A DNA stretch of 22,224 bases from a virus. Shown in pieces: positions 17,901-22,224 of the stretch. Below the pieces are notes generated by a model that saw only the letters and a program-made list of their open reading frames with translations, did not search any database and was not told where the DNA came from. Made by a program: the position numbers and the translations under genes. Location of the stretch: the IMG/VR virus record IMGVR_UViG_3300020467_000060, positions 1-22,224 of that record. One strand, 5' to 3'. Every line of letters begins with the position of its first letter. The first letter of the stretch is position 1.

Positions 17901-20536
17901 TTACATGTAATGTTGGAAAACCTGCACAGATAGAAAGTGTAACTGCTGATGTTGGTGGTCCATTTACTGCTAATACTGCTGCTTATGATCCTCAGTCGGG
18001 TATCATGACAGTAACTACTGCTACTGCTCATGGATTTACTGCTTCAGATACTTTATCCACAAATACTGCAATATATGATCCAAGAGCTGGTATTTGTACC
18101 ATAACTACAACTACTAATCATGGATTATCTAATGGTGATTGGGTTAAGTTAGAAGATAATTCTATATTCTTTGAGTGTTCTGAGGACAATTATGCTAGTG
18201 AGCATTCTTATCCAAGAAGTACTGATCCTTTATCTAATAAGTGGGTTCAAATTACAATTGATGGTGCTGATAAAATTGAAATTCAAGCATTATCAACACT
18301 ACCTTCTACAAATATATCAGCACATCAATATCTACGTTCTGTAGAAAATAACATTCAGAAAGCAAATAATAGAGTTAAATTTGCTACTGGATCTTTAGTC
18401 TTCCAATGTAACAAAGATCAGTACTCCACAAACCATGCTTATCCAAGAACAACTGATCCATATTATGATACCTTTATGGGTGTAGAGACTATTGTTTCTA
18501 CTAAGAAATTTACTGTAAATGTTGGTAAATCTCCTGCTGGTACTGGTGGTGCTTTAGAATTTACTATTGTTGATGGTGGATCTGGATATGTAAATCCAGA
18601 ATTAATGATTCCTCAACCAGTTTATGAAGATATTCCCATAGTTGGTGTTTCTAGACTAGGTGTAGGTAAGACTACAGATACTGGTGAGAATCTATTGCTT
18701 AATTTAAATGTAGGATCTGCTTCAACTGCTGTTGGTATAGGATCAACATTATTTGAAATATCAGATTTTGCTATATCAAGACCTGGTCATTCATTCAAGA
18801 TTGGTGATAGATTTAAGCCTATTGGATTGGTTACATCTTCAGAATTAAGAGAACCTCTTAAAGAGTTTGAACTTGAAGTTGTTGAAATCTTTAATGATTT
18901 CTTTGCTGCTTGGCAGTTTGGTGAAATTGATTTCATTGATAATATTGAAAATCTTCAGAATGGTGTTAGGAGAAGATTCCCATTATTCTTTAATGGACAA
19001 CTATTAAGTTTTGAAACTGATGAAAATGATTCTATATCTTCAGATATAGATTTGAATGCTGTATTACTTATTTTTGTTAATGGTGTTATTCAGACACCTG
19101 GTATTGCTTATCAATTTGAAGGTGGTGCTACATTTACATTTACTGAAGCACCTGATACAGGAGATAAAGTTGATATATTCTTCTATCTTGGTCAAAGAGG
19201 TATTGATGTTGAGATTATCGACATTCAAGAAACAATAAAACCAGGAGATGATATTAGAATACTTCGTCACGTTCCTGGTAGACAAGATCAAAATAGAAAT
19301 AGAACAGTTAAAGAAATATTATCTTCTGATATTCTTGAAACTGACATTTATACGGGTCCAGGTATTGATAGTTTGGATGACTTTATATGGAGACCAGTTG
19401 ATTGGGCAAAACAGAAGGTTGATAAAATTATTGAAGGTAGTTTAGTAAGTAAAGATAGAGAATCTATTGAACCTTGTGTTTATCCAACAGCAAAAGTTAT
19501 TTCAGATGTTAAAATTGATTCTGGTATAGGACTTGATTTACAAGATGGAATATTTGTAGATGATGCTGAAATTTTCTTCTATGAAGAAGGACCACTTCGT
19601 CTTCCTAGTTCTGAGCGTTATGGTGTTACAGTAGATGCTGTAGATAGTATATTATTACCAGCAGTTCCAGATCAAACTCCTGCTGATGTTACTTTAGTTT
19701 TAGGTAATAATGTTGGTACTGGAAATACTGAGGTTACTTCATATACAATTGCTAATAATGGTAAAGGTTATTTGACTACACCTACTGTTAGGATATCAAA
19801 TCCACCAGAAATTGGTGTTGGTATTGGATCTACTGCTACTGCTACAGCAACAATTTCAAATGGATCTTTAACAGCATTAACAATTACAAGTTCTGGATAT
19901 GGATATAATGTAGCACCACAAGTGATAATTGAAAATCCAGTGTATAAAACTGAAGATATTAATCTTATTAAGTATGGGCAAGGATTTACTGGCATCATTA
20001 CTGGTATAGGAACTGCTGTTGGAACTGGTGGACATCCACTTGCTCTTGAGTTCTTCTTTAATGTAACTGATGGTAAGCAAGCAAGTTTACTTCAGGCAGG
20101 ATATCCAATTCTAGTTAAAGAAACATCTATTGGTGATGGTGTTACTTCTGTTGATAGTGGTGATGCTTCACTTGTGGGTATAGGAACAACTTTCCTAGAT
20201 AATATCTACAAGGTACATTCAATAACTGTAGCAGGTGATAAGGTTGGTAAGATCAAGTGTAATGTACTAAGTACAACTAATCATGTAGGTTTAGCTTCTA
20301 CAGGTAGATACTTACCTGGAAATATTGGAGTAACTACTTGTTTGGGTAAAATCACTTGGGGTAGATTATATGGAGACACCACAACTAGGGAAGCAAGTCC
20401 AATTTCAATTGGAGTGACTGGACTTACTATTGATTCTGGTTTATCTACATTCCCAACAATTCAAAGGAGAAACAATGTATTGGGTTCCCTTAAAGGGTTG
20501 AGGAATACAGGTGCTATTAGATTACAAGTATTATAA
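5009..20536 (+). CDS. 7: Giant gp7-like baseplate wedge protein with repeat-rich extension
   Basis: This is one uninterrupted 5,175-residue reading frame, five times the length of T4 gp7 (1,032). In T4, gp7 is the peripheral wedge protein that binds gp10, gp8 and gp6. Residues 1-300 match the C-terminal part of T4 gp7 as I remember it, above all RSFYQSKGIAESIRILFKVL (204-223) and LVGQTIF (263-269). The remaining ~4,870 residues are mostly beta-rich, Asn/Thr/Gly/Ser-rich modules. They include G-x-GY...P modules throughout, HGF..GD...YYV modules (about 630-1,900), a YHYH-like domain (1,271-1,375), NGVxQ modules, and eight Cys/YPR..DP repeats (about 3,525-4,511). Residues about 2,530-2,700 form a less repetitive block I do not recognise. 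No signal peptide or membrane segment is apparent. A purine-rich AGAAAGAAAG precedes the ATG at 5009. Position between gp6 and gp8 is the T4 order 6-7-8. A receptor-contact or tail-fibre-like role for the extension is inference. Confidence 0.85.
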   Translation: MSIEFDKRVQVNRIIESQLPEFVVADFPLATELLKTYYISQENQGANADLLDNIDRYIKVDNLVPEVITGTTNLTEEVLITDTIIEVTSTKGFPSSYGLLKIDGEIITYTGKTDTSFTGCIRGFSGVTGYSVGISTSLDHVNNENLVFEDTNASGHANESIVTNLSVLFLQEFYKKIKKTFLPGLEDNKFADGIDVGNFIKNARSFYQSKGIAESIRILFKVLYGVEAEVIDLEERLVKPSSAEYIRREVIIADALNGEAQNLVGQTIFKSTDLRTNASVSEVEVLTRDTKLYYKLSLFVGFNDKDLIEGTFTIPGKTKVLEQVVPGESIVSVDSTIGFGQTGNFTVEYLNGNVGVVTYTSKTVNQFFGCSDITGNIGISSDLRSTETIFGYENGDLSKRVDLRITGVVSDFVPESDIALISEKQEITVKNVGEYIQNPSETTQSYKQIFANSWIYNTSSRYEINGSINSGTTSFTFLSKIDKSSLKVGDSFDIIRRGTNIRVGGGIVKRIDSDYVFTGEGVNYIANEPHSSVFYDIRRNLRKANYDTANTNALKLSDGTNKIIADTLNVYVDSDDFGYAASNSLSSHKINEEPLTGTIPSGAPPHIQTGTINALTGVEINFTEIKFSEKVKFRTGDSIIYTSDKPLLGLINGSKYFVKADSTEKVIRLYDTINAIERDSAKEFNQPSDPNATHIFTLEDHYNKEIKPNSILRKFPLGQDLNIPSKEEKQSKNIGLLINGVQLRSNTNDDFITYGTVEKTEVYNSGEGYDVVNPPKIRVGNANTFIKPDGTVGIGTTALVEPVIRGNIKEILVDPQDFDIDNVSSVRLTGGNGKDCFLQPVVGPRYREVEFDSRDIFFSGGLDVQEETITFKSEHNFVDGQLIYYNKNGQDPIGITPFKSAATTVTEYLVNGAPYYVKVLNPKRIRLFKRPEEATFGVAGINTIGFSTATTAAGIHKFRTESKNTLNAVKVINPGYDYQYRKLPVRPSGISTSYDTINFVNHGFRDGDIVEYSSDGTTIEGLDTSLSYLVIKIDANSFRLAESDAVGVARTDFERGKYVDLRSTGTGYQIFKYPDIKIETTVSFATTVTGSYEGKITPIVEGEIIDAYTYDNGSNYGSSIINHIIKPSIEIVNGKNAEIKAFIDDGKILDIIVLNGGQEYNSLPHIKIEGPSGNGAILRPIISDGKLNDVIVINTGIGYSSTDTNVYVDPRGKNGLLSPQIRRLEIDDVQKRGMNIHLEPSGDDGLLYEVKAYDQSLRDEFGDSGINNAGIGTHSPLIGWAYDGNPIYGAFGYSIPNDIGEVKRLKSGYVKDNTWYDRPEQDSGYFIDDYKFDGSGDLDKHNGRFCKTPEFPNGVYAYFATLDENENPQYPYFIGKTYRLPFITDNLSLDHKFDFNNSTLSRNTLPYKVNDRYANNDFIIESNEITKQKSVIESVTRGVVDTFQVLDGGQNYKVGDFTSFDNEGTGGSGARGQVDRIVGIGVSNIKTELTTFENATLIWKDAQTVEAHFLPKIELNDQDTVLISGLSAANYKLNNSFKVGISTDIIGLAKTMTVNNNPNGKTEDIYVNIIPNTVSVGGSLRVGDETLKVLNLYGLEKIIRVQRYGTGIGHTYSSEIDVLNNRISIPVKSNYFDSKLNDLVHFNGHQSVGLGTTCGSVIDYVYGEITNNINVPQQSIYLPNHSFSNGQKVKLSKPLTATSFLVSRDDDASNQFYIPDQSTAISELYVVDKGTDYIGLATNVGAASTESGLFFFGNGDNNYQYLIESDHDQLTANIDRVVSTVTTKVALANTTTHGLAVGDLIDLEVVPNIAVGIGSTAPLTVSFNDEHQKLLINEISFNATAVVLNTDTITIPDHGYKTGTKVFYDNQEIISGSSLVGGLSVGAYYVHTIDSNTINLCETYKDSIATPPIIIDLTGQGNNKHTLSLINPPITVVKNSDLTFGVGSTSLEDYKLKFFYDREFKNEFVNATSYDPLESVQAAFTVAGVGTVGVGTFSSSPVVGAAVSIGFSTSVPSVLYYALEKSGYISTADTGVYNYSEIRFVDSAYSGEFRVFDVDDETFKISPRSVPEVLEYHDTQCDLFEYSSKSGNIVGPIKSIKTISEGFSYKSIPGFTSVTSANGENANVVALSTSIGRINNLRIIDYGFEYSADKTLRPEAYISPIVRVDDLDVIESIKVINPGAEYLSAPDVILFNPESKKVVDTTSLMATVPNQGISEIKVIAPIKGLDSVNHRVITINNSNGIGIVSMTTDGTVARCVMETPINGYDVPPFAAGDEIFVEGILMGWESGIGTQTSSTAGISTEGTGYNSEDYDYQFLKVKSYDSSNPDVLKFDLVGLTTNPGIAKTYQTGYANIVNRKNYPVFETDQKRAEFTISESLLVGTPFIKSDLIVTETRDDYIKVDGLDNLRTGDRIAGESSGTSATVVGIDNQYAKFKVDYSNRQDYGWIDNTGKLSDDFQVTPNNDYFQNLSYSIKSTKTWDDFVDPVNRLVHPSGLKNFADTVVETTLAGVGIGSTFFTTPTLVLDVVGERRVDTINDFDLGIDFEPRESGNTRDSKFVDFQNAKLTDYSKCKTNRVLIHDDISGRFSSKGIQDLFTEIEELNTNYARYLVQIVDADTFDIQVSDLIVLTSTENAYLIEKSSDYSNMKLGDFSADVDYFKRKTLLFTPTDKFDKDHDIKLLKTSFNTDNITAGTKEFGSVDLIGNNVSVSAGRTMFSATISGTTLTTTDFDLLSLKHVNGLPTTNSLVGIGTTVSGLGLIKDTLGNELTEIVSIDSSSTATIKINPDTTPNAPTVPSSYTTPVTGQFGFINTPYFVNNGVGGLDPVPVPIGVSTSNIMEFADTNCNAFYASVVAKDDVTGELDYTEAIVNVNGSDVTISQLYADLTQTSLSIIDNGTVGILTASYDSGTIKFDCINERHSTIRLSTSVVGLGTTTAGIGTYRFNVPGQPEGAERTARYESTYNTTEVGTGVTVATIDRTIDSTVKSIIKVRQGDKFAIHQPILIHDQNNDAITVQYPHIGEVTGLGTFGSETDTQNVNLVFYPDDSGLVEVQSYNEVFNTINDFANEPDVLQYGPVTSDLLLTSYDGINGTRGNKVNFNLTYQGIPIYVKKFNPTDTTRVITDSTPGAGTTFAIPNHFFNTNEELTYTPESTFIGVPPVSVGIAATLDADGSLVTVMPSKVFVKAGSSDKFQIYSRKEYIDVGNPITITTNGSGNAHKFEMTKKLSKTVIGLDGIVQQPVTYTSIKHSLPSNIGIGISQFALSGISSVQPRDVLKIGNEYMKVEQVGFATEVDATINSSNDWGNIPVVRVKRGSLGIDASTHSAGDEVRIHRGSFNIVDSTAWFLDPPKGNTRTRRNDTNIPYVRAEYSGRTFLRTNYDTNMVFDDISDSFTGIGKTYTLTVGGANTVSGVGVGNGILFINGVFQTPLTLNNLGNNYEIEGNATAGISSVTFTGISSENGQKIESEFDINQNQLPRGGLIVSMGSTTGLGYAPLVGARVLAKETNGVLDSIVSIASSVGPIGSGIETAHYDPVTGIMTVTTNTVHGFALESPETVKLEDLHFTCPTYTVGQPTANTTYDAATGDMVIELAGHGLSNGDSIKLKEESITFSCGFGGASGSAAEKSYPRKTDPAYDRYMYISDVTADTFKVNVLFGVTPTNTDAHTFVGATPDCVQSLNYIGVTTSIFQNHERPIPLVGVTSERSFQVNVGITSIPHNYLKGGAVYAFYDELTPGSGYREPVSIGVTDINYLHKFVSATTDAITAYTGSFMGQNLNPTLADYNSETGSLLFTTEVHGIPEPVDLDINDAKYDARVGILTAYAGTNFDVSGATYDPTTGNMVLEIGDHDVDTNDKVKIAPNSITFSCTFDNQVGIDSHKSYPRSSGTGNAGGGADPAYDTYLDVIAADKLAGTITVKVLTTTPSTNTDPHLFVSATDGCVFVPRVFTNNEQVKFVDGAITFKCDMDGNTTEHSYPRLSDPARDKWLLVSQANNNKFEVQVGMSPLVGWTPQLTGTSYDPNTGLMVLEIGTHTLKAGERVRLDPLSLKFSCGFGGATGTAAEKSYPRSTDPYYNTAIPIQSVTETSITLQVLTSVPSTNTDPHTFVSATTGAVKSGGFYPHTYVSSIAKGVRATKSMKIATNSLTFKCSKDNFIGNHTYPRTTDPAYDTFLPITGASQNTLLTNIGPGGGAGTGAVVTAMVAPNRHKFVNAIGTHKYVDSISDAVTVAGIKRDVSNAVYTPSTGDFTLTIGNHSFTTSDTVTIAPKAIIMTCDADSHGSNHAYPRPTDPAYNTPLAITAVTAQKITCNVGKPAQIESVTADVGGPFTANTAAYDPQSGIMTVTTATAHGFTASDTLSTNTAIYDPRAGICTITTTTNHGLSNGDWVKLEDNSIFFECSEDNYASEHSYPRSTDPLSNKWVQITIDGADKIEIQALSTLPSTNISAHQYLRSVENNIQKANNRVKFATGSLVFQCNKDQYSTNHAYPRTTDPYYDTFMGVETIVSTKKFTVNVGKSPAGTGGALEFTIVDGGSGYVNPELMIPQPVYEDIPIVGVSRLGVGKTTDTGENLLLNLNVGSASTAVGIGSTLFEISDFAISRPGHSFKIGDRFKPIGLVTSSELREPLKEFELEVVEIFNDFFAAWQFGEIDFIDNIENLQNGVRRRFPLFFNGQLLSFETDENDSISSDIDLNAVLLIFVNGVIQTPGIAYQFEGGATFTFTEAPDTGDKVDIFFYLGQRGIDVEIIDIQETIKPGDDIRILRHVPGRQDQNRNRTVKEILSSDILETDIYTGPGIDSLDDFIWRPVDWAKQKVDKIIEGSLVSKDRESIEPCVYPTAKVISDVKIDSGIGLDLQDGIFVDDAEIFFYEEGPLRLPSSERYGVTVDAVDSILLPAVPDQTPADVTLVLGNNVGTGNTEVTSYTIANNGKGYLTTPTVRISNPPEIGVGIGSTATATATISNGSLTALTITSSGYGYNVAPQVIIENPVYKTEDINLIKYGQGFTGIITGIGTAVGTGGHPLALEFFFNVTDGKQASLLQAGYPILVKETSIGDGVTSVDSGDASLVGIGTTFLDNIYKVHSITVAGDKVGKIKCNVLSTTNHVGLASTGRYLPGNIGVTTCLGKITWGRLYGDTTTREASPISIGVTGLTIDSGLSTFPTIQRRNNVLGSLKGLRNTGAIRLQVL
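6840..10710 (+). repeat. Divergent HGF..GD...YYV modules in the giant protein
   Basis: A recurrent unit of about 45 residues has a His-Gly-Phe/Tyr turn, then GD/GT/GQ and a Y or K strand, a variable loop with a GL or GG turn, then YYV/YLV, a variable spacer and a final Asp/Asn-x-(I/F)RL strand. Copies begin near 6907 (FRTGDSIIYTSD...YFVKAD...VIRLYD), 7631 (HNFVDGQLIYYN...YYVKVLNPKRIRLF), 8012 (HGFRDGDIVEYS...YLVIKIDANSFRLAES), 10048 (HSFSNGQKVKLS) and 10567 (HGYKTGTKVFYD...YYVHTIDSNTINLCET). Protein similarity is clear, but DNA identity is low, so these are old duplications or convergent phage modules. Confidence 0.65.
8822..9145 (+). other. YHYH-like domain lacking its histidines
   Basis: Residues 1,272-1,375 of the giant protein carry the flanking signatures of the YHYH protein family. 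They are WAYDGNPIYGAFGYS (1,280-1,294), an acidic DLDKHNGRFC segment ending at C1346, and YPYFIG (1,370-1,375). At the position where the family normally has Tyr-His-Tyr-His, this copy reads Y1356-A-Y-F (NGVYAYFAT). The putative ligand histidines are therefore gone while the surrounding scaffold is kept. The order of the three blocks is what supports the call; I could not run a profile search. Confidence 0.65.
15241..15320 (+). repeat. NGVxQ module, copy 2
   Basis: FINGVFQTPLTLNNLGNNYE lies in the giant protein and has the (F/L)(I/V)NGV(x)Q(x)P...Y pattern seen in phage tail proteins. A shorter relative (GLLINGVQLRSNTNDDFITY) is near 7210, and the most complete copy is at 18955-19200. Only the NGVxQ core and the following Y-x-(F/I) strand are shared. 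Confidence 0.6.
15585..18543 (+). repeat. Array of eight Cys/YPR..DP modules in the giant protein
   Basis: Residues about 3,525-4,511 are built from a repeated unit. The full unit has a head (YDP.TG.M.(V/L)(E/T)IG.H.L..GD.VK), a core strand with one conserved Cys (F.C), then (H/K)(S/T/A)YPR..DP.YD, and a tail ending (T/V)NVG or PSTNTDPH.FVSAT. The Tyr of YPR is at 15872, 16631, 16910, 17180, 17462, 17834, 18209 and 18440. Spacings are 253, 93, 90, 94, 124, 125 and 77 residues. Copies at 16910, 17462 and 18440 lack the head. The copy at 18209 has two heads. A broken copy ends at its Cys near 15695. The protein repeats are evident to the eye, and some pairs are also similar in DNA. Confidence 0.85.
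18955..19200 (+). repeat. NGVxQ module, most complete copy
   Basis: This segment reads NGVRRRFPLFFNGQLLSFET, a short spacer, LLIFVNGVIQTPGIAYQFEG, then FTFTEAPDTGDKVDIFFYLG. The order (NG.R..F.L..NG / (L)(I)F(V)NGV.Q.P...Y...G / F.F...P..GD.V.I.F(Y).G) is one I recall as a common module of T4-like tail and baseplate proteins. It sits near the C-terminal end of the giant protein, ahead of the unique ending. Confidence 0.65.
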
Positions 20537-20540
20537 TGAC

Positions 20541-20548
20541 TATAAATA
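20541..20548 (+). promoter_or_regulatory. T4-type late promoter box (gp8 unit)
   Basis: TATAAATA lies five bases after the giant gene's stop codon, in the 33-base gap before gp8. It matches the box ahead of gp25 exactly. It gives gp8 and the downstream genes their own late transcript, independent of polymerase finishing the 15.5-kb gene upstream. Confidence 0.85.
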
Positions 20549-20569
20549 AACAATAAAAGTATATTTAAG

Positions 20570-22201
20570 ATGCCAGCGATTGTTACTGACCAATTTAGAA
20601 TACTTAACGCTAGTAATTTTGTAGATTCTGTTACAAATAATAACTACTACGTTTTTATTGGTTTACCAAACCCAACCCAAACAAAAGAGGGTGGTGTTAT
20701 AGGGTATGGTAGATCAGAAACTTGGAATCAGTCTTCAGAAACACCTAGACCACTTGATAGTTTTTCCAGCAATGCTCATGTTGGAGATATTATGATGTTT
20801 GGTAAGAAAATACAAGCAAAGAATATAAGAAGAGTTATCAAGAGAATTGATTGGAAAGCTGGTGAAAGATATGAGATTTATCGTGATGATTATAGTCGTG
20901 AAAATCAAAGTCCAAATACTCAAGCAAATAAGCTATACAGATCCAGATATTATGTAATGAACTCTGATTACAAAGTTTATATTTGTATTGATAATGGTGG
21001 ATATGGTTCTAATACATCTCAGACTGCTAAAGGAAATGTATCTCAAGATGAGCCAACATTTACCGATTTAGAACCATCTAAAGCTGGTAGTAGTGGTGAT
21101 GGTTATTTGTGGAAATATCTATTTACAGTTTCACCTAGCGATATTATTAAATTTGATTCTACTGAATATGTTGCTGTTCCCAACGACTGGGAAACCAGTA
21201 CAGATCCTCAAATAAGATCAGTTAGAGAAAATGGAGATTCTATCTTAAATAATAATCAAATTAAGCATGTATATATTGAAAATGCTGGAAAATCTTATTC
21301 AAACTTAACTGGACAAGAGGTTAACATTGTTGGTGATGGAATTGGTGCTAAAGCAAGAGTTGATGTTAATTCTGATGGTAATATTACTGATATAACCGTT
21401 ACTTCTGGTGGTAAGGGATATAGTTATGGATTAGTTGATTTGGGTGCGGTTAATACCAATTCAGGTGGATCAAGTGCTAAATTAGTTCCCATTATTCCTC
21501 CAAGTAGAGGACATGGTTATGACATTTATCAAGAATTGGGAACCGATAAGATTTTAATTTATGCCAGATTTGATGATAGTACTAAAGATTTCCCAGTAGA
21601 TACTAAATTTGCTGTAGTTGGTATAGTAAAAAATCCTACTAAGATTGATCAAGTAACAGTCTTTAATGAAAATCAGTTTTCATGTTTAGATGCTATGTTA
21701 TTTAAAGATGATCAATTAAGTCAAGATCCAACTCAACAAGTAACAGGAAATCCACAAGTAGGTGAAGTAATTGAGCAAACACAAACCGATGCTTTGACTG
21801 GTGCTTCAGTTAAAGCAAGAGCATATGTTGCTTCATTTGATCAAGATACTAAAGTGTTAAAATACTTTACTGATAGATCATTAAATTATAGTGGATCTCA
21901 GGATCAAACAGATTATATTGGTATATCTACATTAGGTAGACATTATTCCTTTACTTCAACTGATGGTGTTGTTGAGGGTAAGAGTTCTGGATTTAAGGGT
22001 TATATCAATAATAACTATACTGGAATCACAACTAATCCTACTGGAAATAAGCAAGTTGATCTAGGAATGGCCTTCACAGAAGGGTTGGCAAAATCCGAGA
22101 TAAATAAAGGATCAGGGGAGTTGGTTTATATTGACCATCGACCATTGATTGCTCGAAATGAGCGACAAAAAGAAGACGTTAAAATCATCCTGGAATTCTA
22201 A
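20570..22201 (+). CDS. 8: Baseplate wedge protein gp8, enlarged
   Basis: This is a 543-residue protein homologous to T4 gp8 (334), a wedge dimer that bridges gp6, gp7 and gp10. Matches to T4 gp8 as I remember it are clear in order: IVTDQFRI (4-11), YGRSETW (46-52, T4 GRSEPW), VIKRIDW (89-95, T4 VIPRRDW), GDGYLWKYLFTVSP (176-189, T4 GDGYVWEYLFEIPP), TEYVAVP (198-204) and the C-terminal GELVYIDHRPLI...ILEF (516-543, T4 GEMIYMENRPPI...ILFTF). Residues about 225-500 are an insertion absent from T4. It contains two G-x-GY modules (ENAGKSYSNLTG and TSGGKGYSYGLVDLG) like those of the giant gene upstream. The start at 20570 follows a late promoter box; the ribosome site is weak (TTTAAG). Confidence 0.93.
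   Translation: MPAIVTDQFRILNASNFVDSVTNNNYYVFIGLPNPTQTKEGGVIGYGRSETWNQSSETPRPLDSFSSNAHVGDIMMFGKKIQAKNIRRVIKRIDWKAGERYEIYRDDYSRENQSPNTQANKLYRSRYYVMNSDYKVYICIDNGGYGSNTSQTAKGNVSQDEPTFTDLEPSKAGSSGDGYLWKYLFTVSPSDIIKFDSTEYVAVPNDWETSTDPQIRSVRENGDSILNNNQIKHVYIENAGKSYSNLTGQEVNIVGDGIGAKARVDVNSDGNITDITVTSGGKGYSYGLVDLGAVNTNSGGSSAKLVPIIPPSRGHGYDIYQELGTDKILIYARFDDSTKDFPVDTKFAVVGIVKNPTKIDQVTVFNENQFSCLDAMLFKDDQLSQDPTQQVTGNPQVGEVIEQTQTDALTGASVKARAYVASFDQDTKVLKYFTDRSLNYSGSQDQTDYIGISTLGRHYSFTSTDGVVEGKSSGFKGYINNNYTGITTNPTGNKQVDLGMAFTEGLAKSEINKGSGELVYIDHRPLIARNERQKEDVKIILEF
22099..22106 (+). promoter_or_regulatory. Possible late promoter box inside the end of gp8
   Basis: GATAAATA matches the relaxed cyanophage late consensus NATAAATA. 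It lies about 100 bases before the next gene, inside the gp8 coding region. It departs from the TATAAATA of the other two boxes at the first base. The placement before a gene start favours function, but a chance match is quite possible. Confidence 0.35.
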
Positions 22202-22207
22202 AGTAAA

Positions 22208-22224
22208 ATGCCACAAAAGACTAA
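22208..22224 (+). CDS. Start of next structural gene (partial)
   Basis: The ATG at 22208 is six bases after the gp8 stop and opens a frame reading MPQKT followed by an incomplete Asn or Lys codon before the window ends. Cyanomyovirus genomes commonly have a virion structural protein beginning MPQKTN immediately after gp8, as I recall, and the position fits. The frame being open through the last base is all the sequence itself shows. AAGTAAA precedes the start. Confidence 0.6.

Larger units (their letters stand above)
7291..19940 (+). repeat. Dispersed G-x-GY...P module
   Basis: A short unit, strand then (N/S)xGxGYxxxPxVxIxxP, recurs along the giant protein. Copies lie near 7291 (VYNSGEGYDVVNPPKIRV), 7918 (VINPGYDYQ), 8337 (YDNGSNYGSS), 8463 (VLNGGQEYNSLPHIKIEGP), 8583 (VINTGIGYSS), 9343 (LDGGQNYKVG), 11305 (ISEGFSYKSIPGF), 11423 (IIDYGFEYS), 11531 (VINPGAEYLSAPDVILFNP), 18567 (VDGGSGYVNPELMIPQP), 19746 (IANNGKGYLTTPTVRISNPP) and 19884 (ITSSGYGYNVAPQVIIENP). 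Copies sometimes come as neighbours linked by a strand such as G(K/S)L..(V/L)(I/T)I. The same unit appears twice in gp8. The coordinates cover the outer limits only; copies are scattered. Confidence 0.7.

Noticed and set aside
15585-18543. Possible CRISPR-like or diversity-generating repeat
   Set aside because: The repeats are in-frame protein modules of unequal length with diverged DNA. There are no short direct repeats with spacers, no reverse transcriptase and no template repeat in the window.
20484-20500. Short inverted repeat CCCTTAAAGGG near the end of the giant gene
   Set aside because: The arms are five bases with a one-base centre and there is no T-run, so it cannot form a useful terminator hairpin.
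20536-20556. Six-codon ORF (MTINKQ) overlapping the giant gene's stop
   Set aside because: It is formed by the late promoter box itself and would lie at or before the transcript start, so it is unlikely to be translated.

Overview
The window reads as part of the structural-gene region of a T4-like contractile-tailed phage, most likely a marine cyanophage (Prochlorococcus/Synechococcus myovirus) or a close marine relative. The main reasons are four contiguous genes matching T4 baseplate-wedge proteins (gp25, gp6, a gp7-type protein and gp8), TATAAATA late-promoter boxes, very AT-rich coding sequence, and small upstream ORFs of a kind I remember from cyanomyovirus genomes. All genes lie on the + strand and are packed with overlaps or very short gaps. 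The host is inferred and was not tested by any search.

Region 1 (about 49-2617) is an accessory block. It holds two small hypothetical genes, a 2-oxoglutarate/Fe(II) oxygenase, a DxD-containing glycosyltransferase-like protein, two ~50-residue proteins, and a second, prolyl-4-hydroxylase-like oxygenase. A consensus host-type promoter (TTGACA-17 bp-TATAAT, 862-890) lies just ahead of the glycosyltransferase gene. A strong terminator-like hairpin with a T-run (1969-1996) straddles the start codon of the second oxygenase gene. The glycosyltransferase and the two small genes may therefore form a short, separately controlled transcript.

Region 2 (2627-20536) begins at a late-promoter box and carries gp25, gp6 and a single uninterrupted 5,175-codon gene. 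That protein starts with a fold matching the C-terminal part of T4 gp7, then continues for almost 4,900 further residues of repeated beta-rich modules. These include a YHYH-like domain without its histidines, G-x-GY modules, HGF/GD...YYV modules, NGVxQ modules, and an array of eight Cys/YPR..DP modules. It fills 70% of the window.

Region 3 (20541-22224) has a second late-promoter box, an enlarged gp8, a possible third late box inside the gp8 end, and the first six codons of the next structural gene. The four baseplate proteins should assemble the wedge sectors around the tail tip. The repeat-rich gp7-like giant probably also supplies a large peripheral or host-facing structure; that last role is inference.
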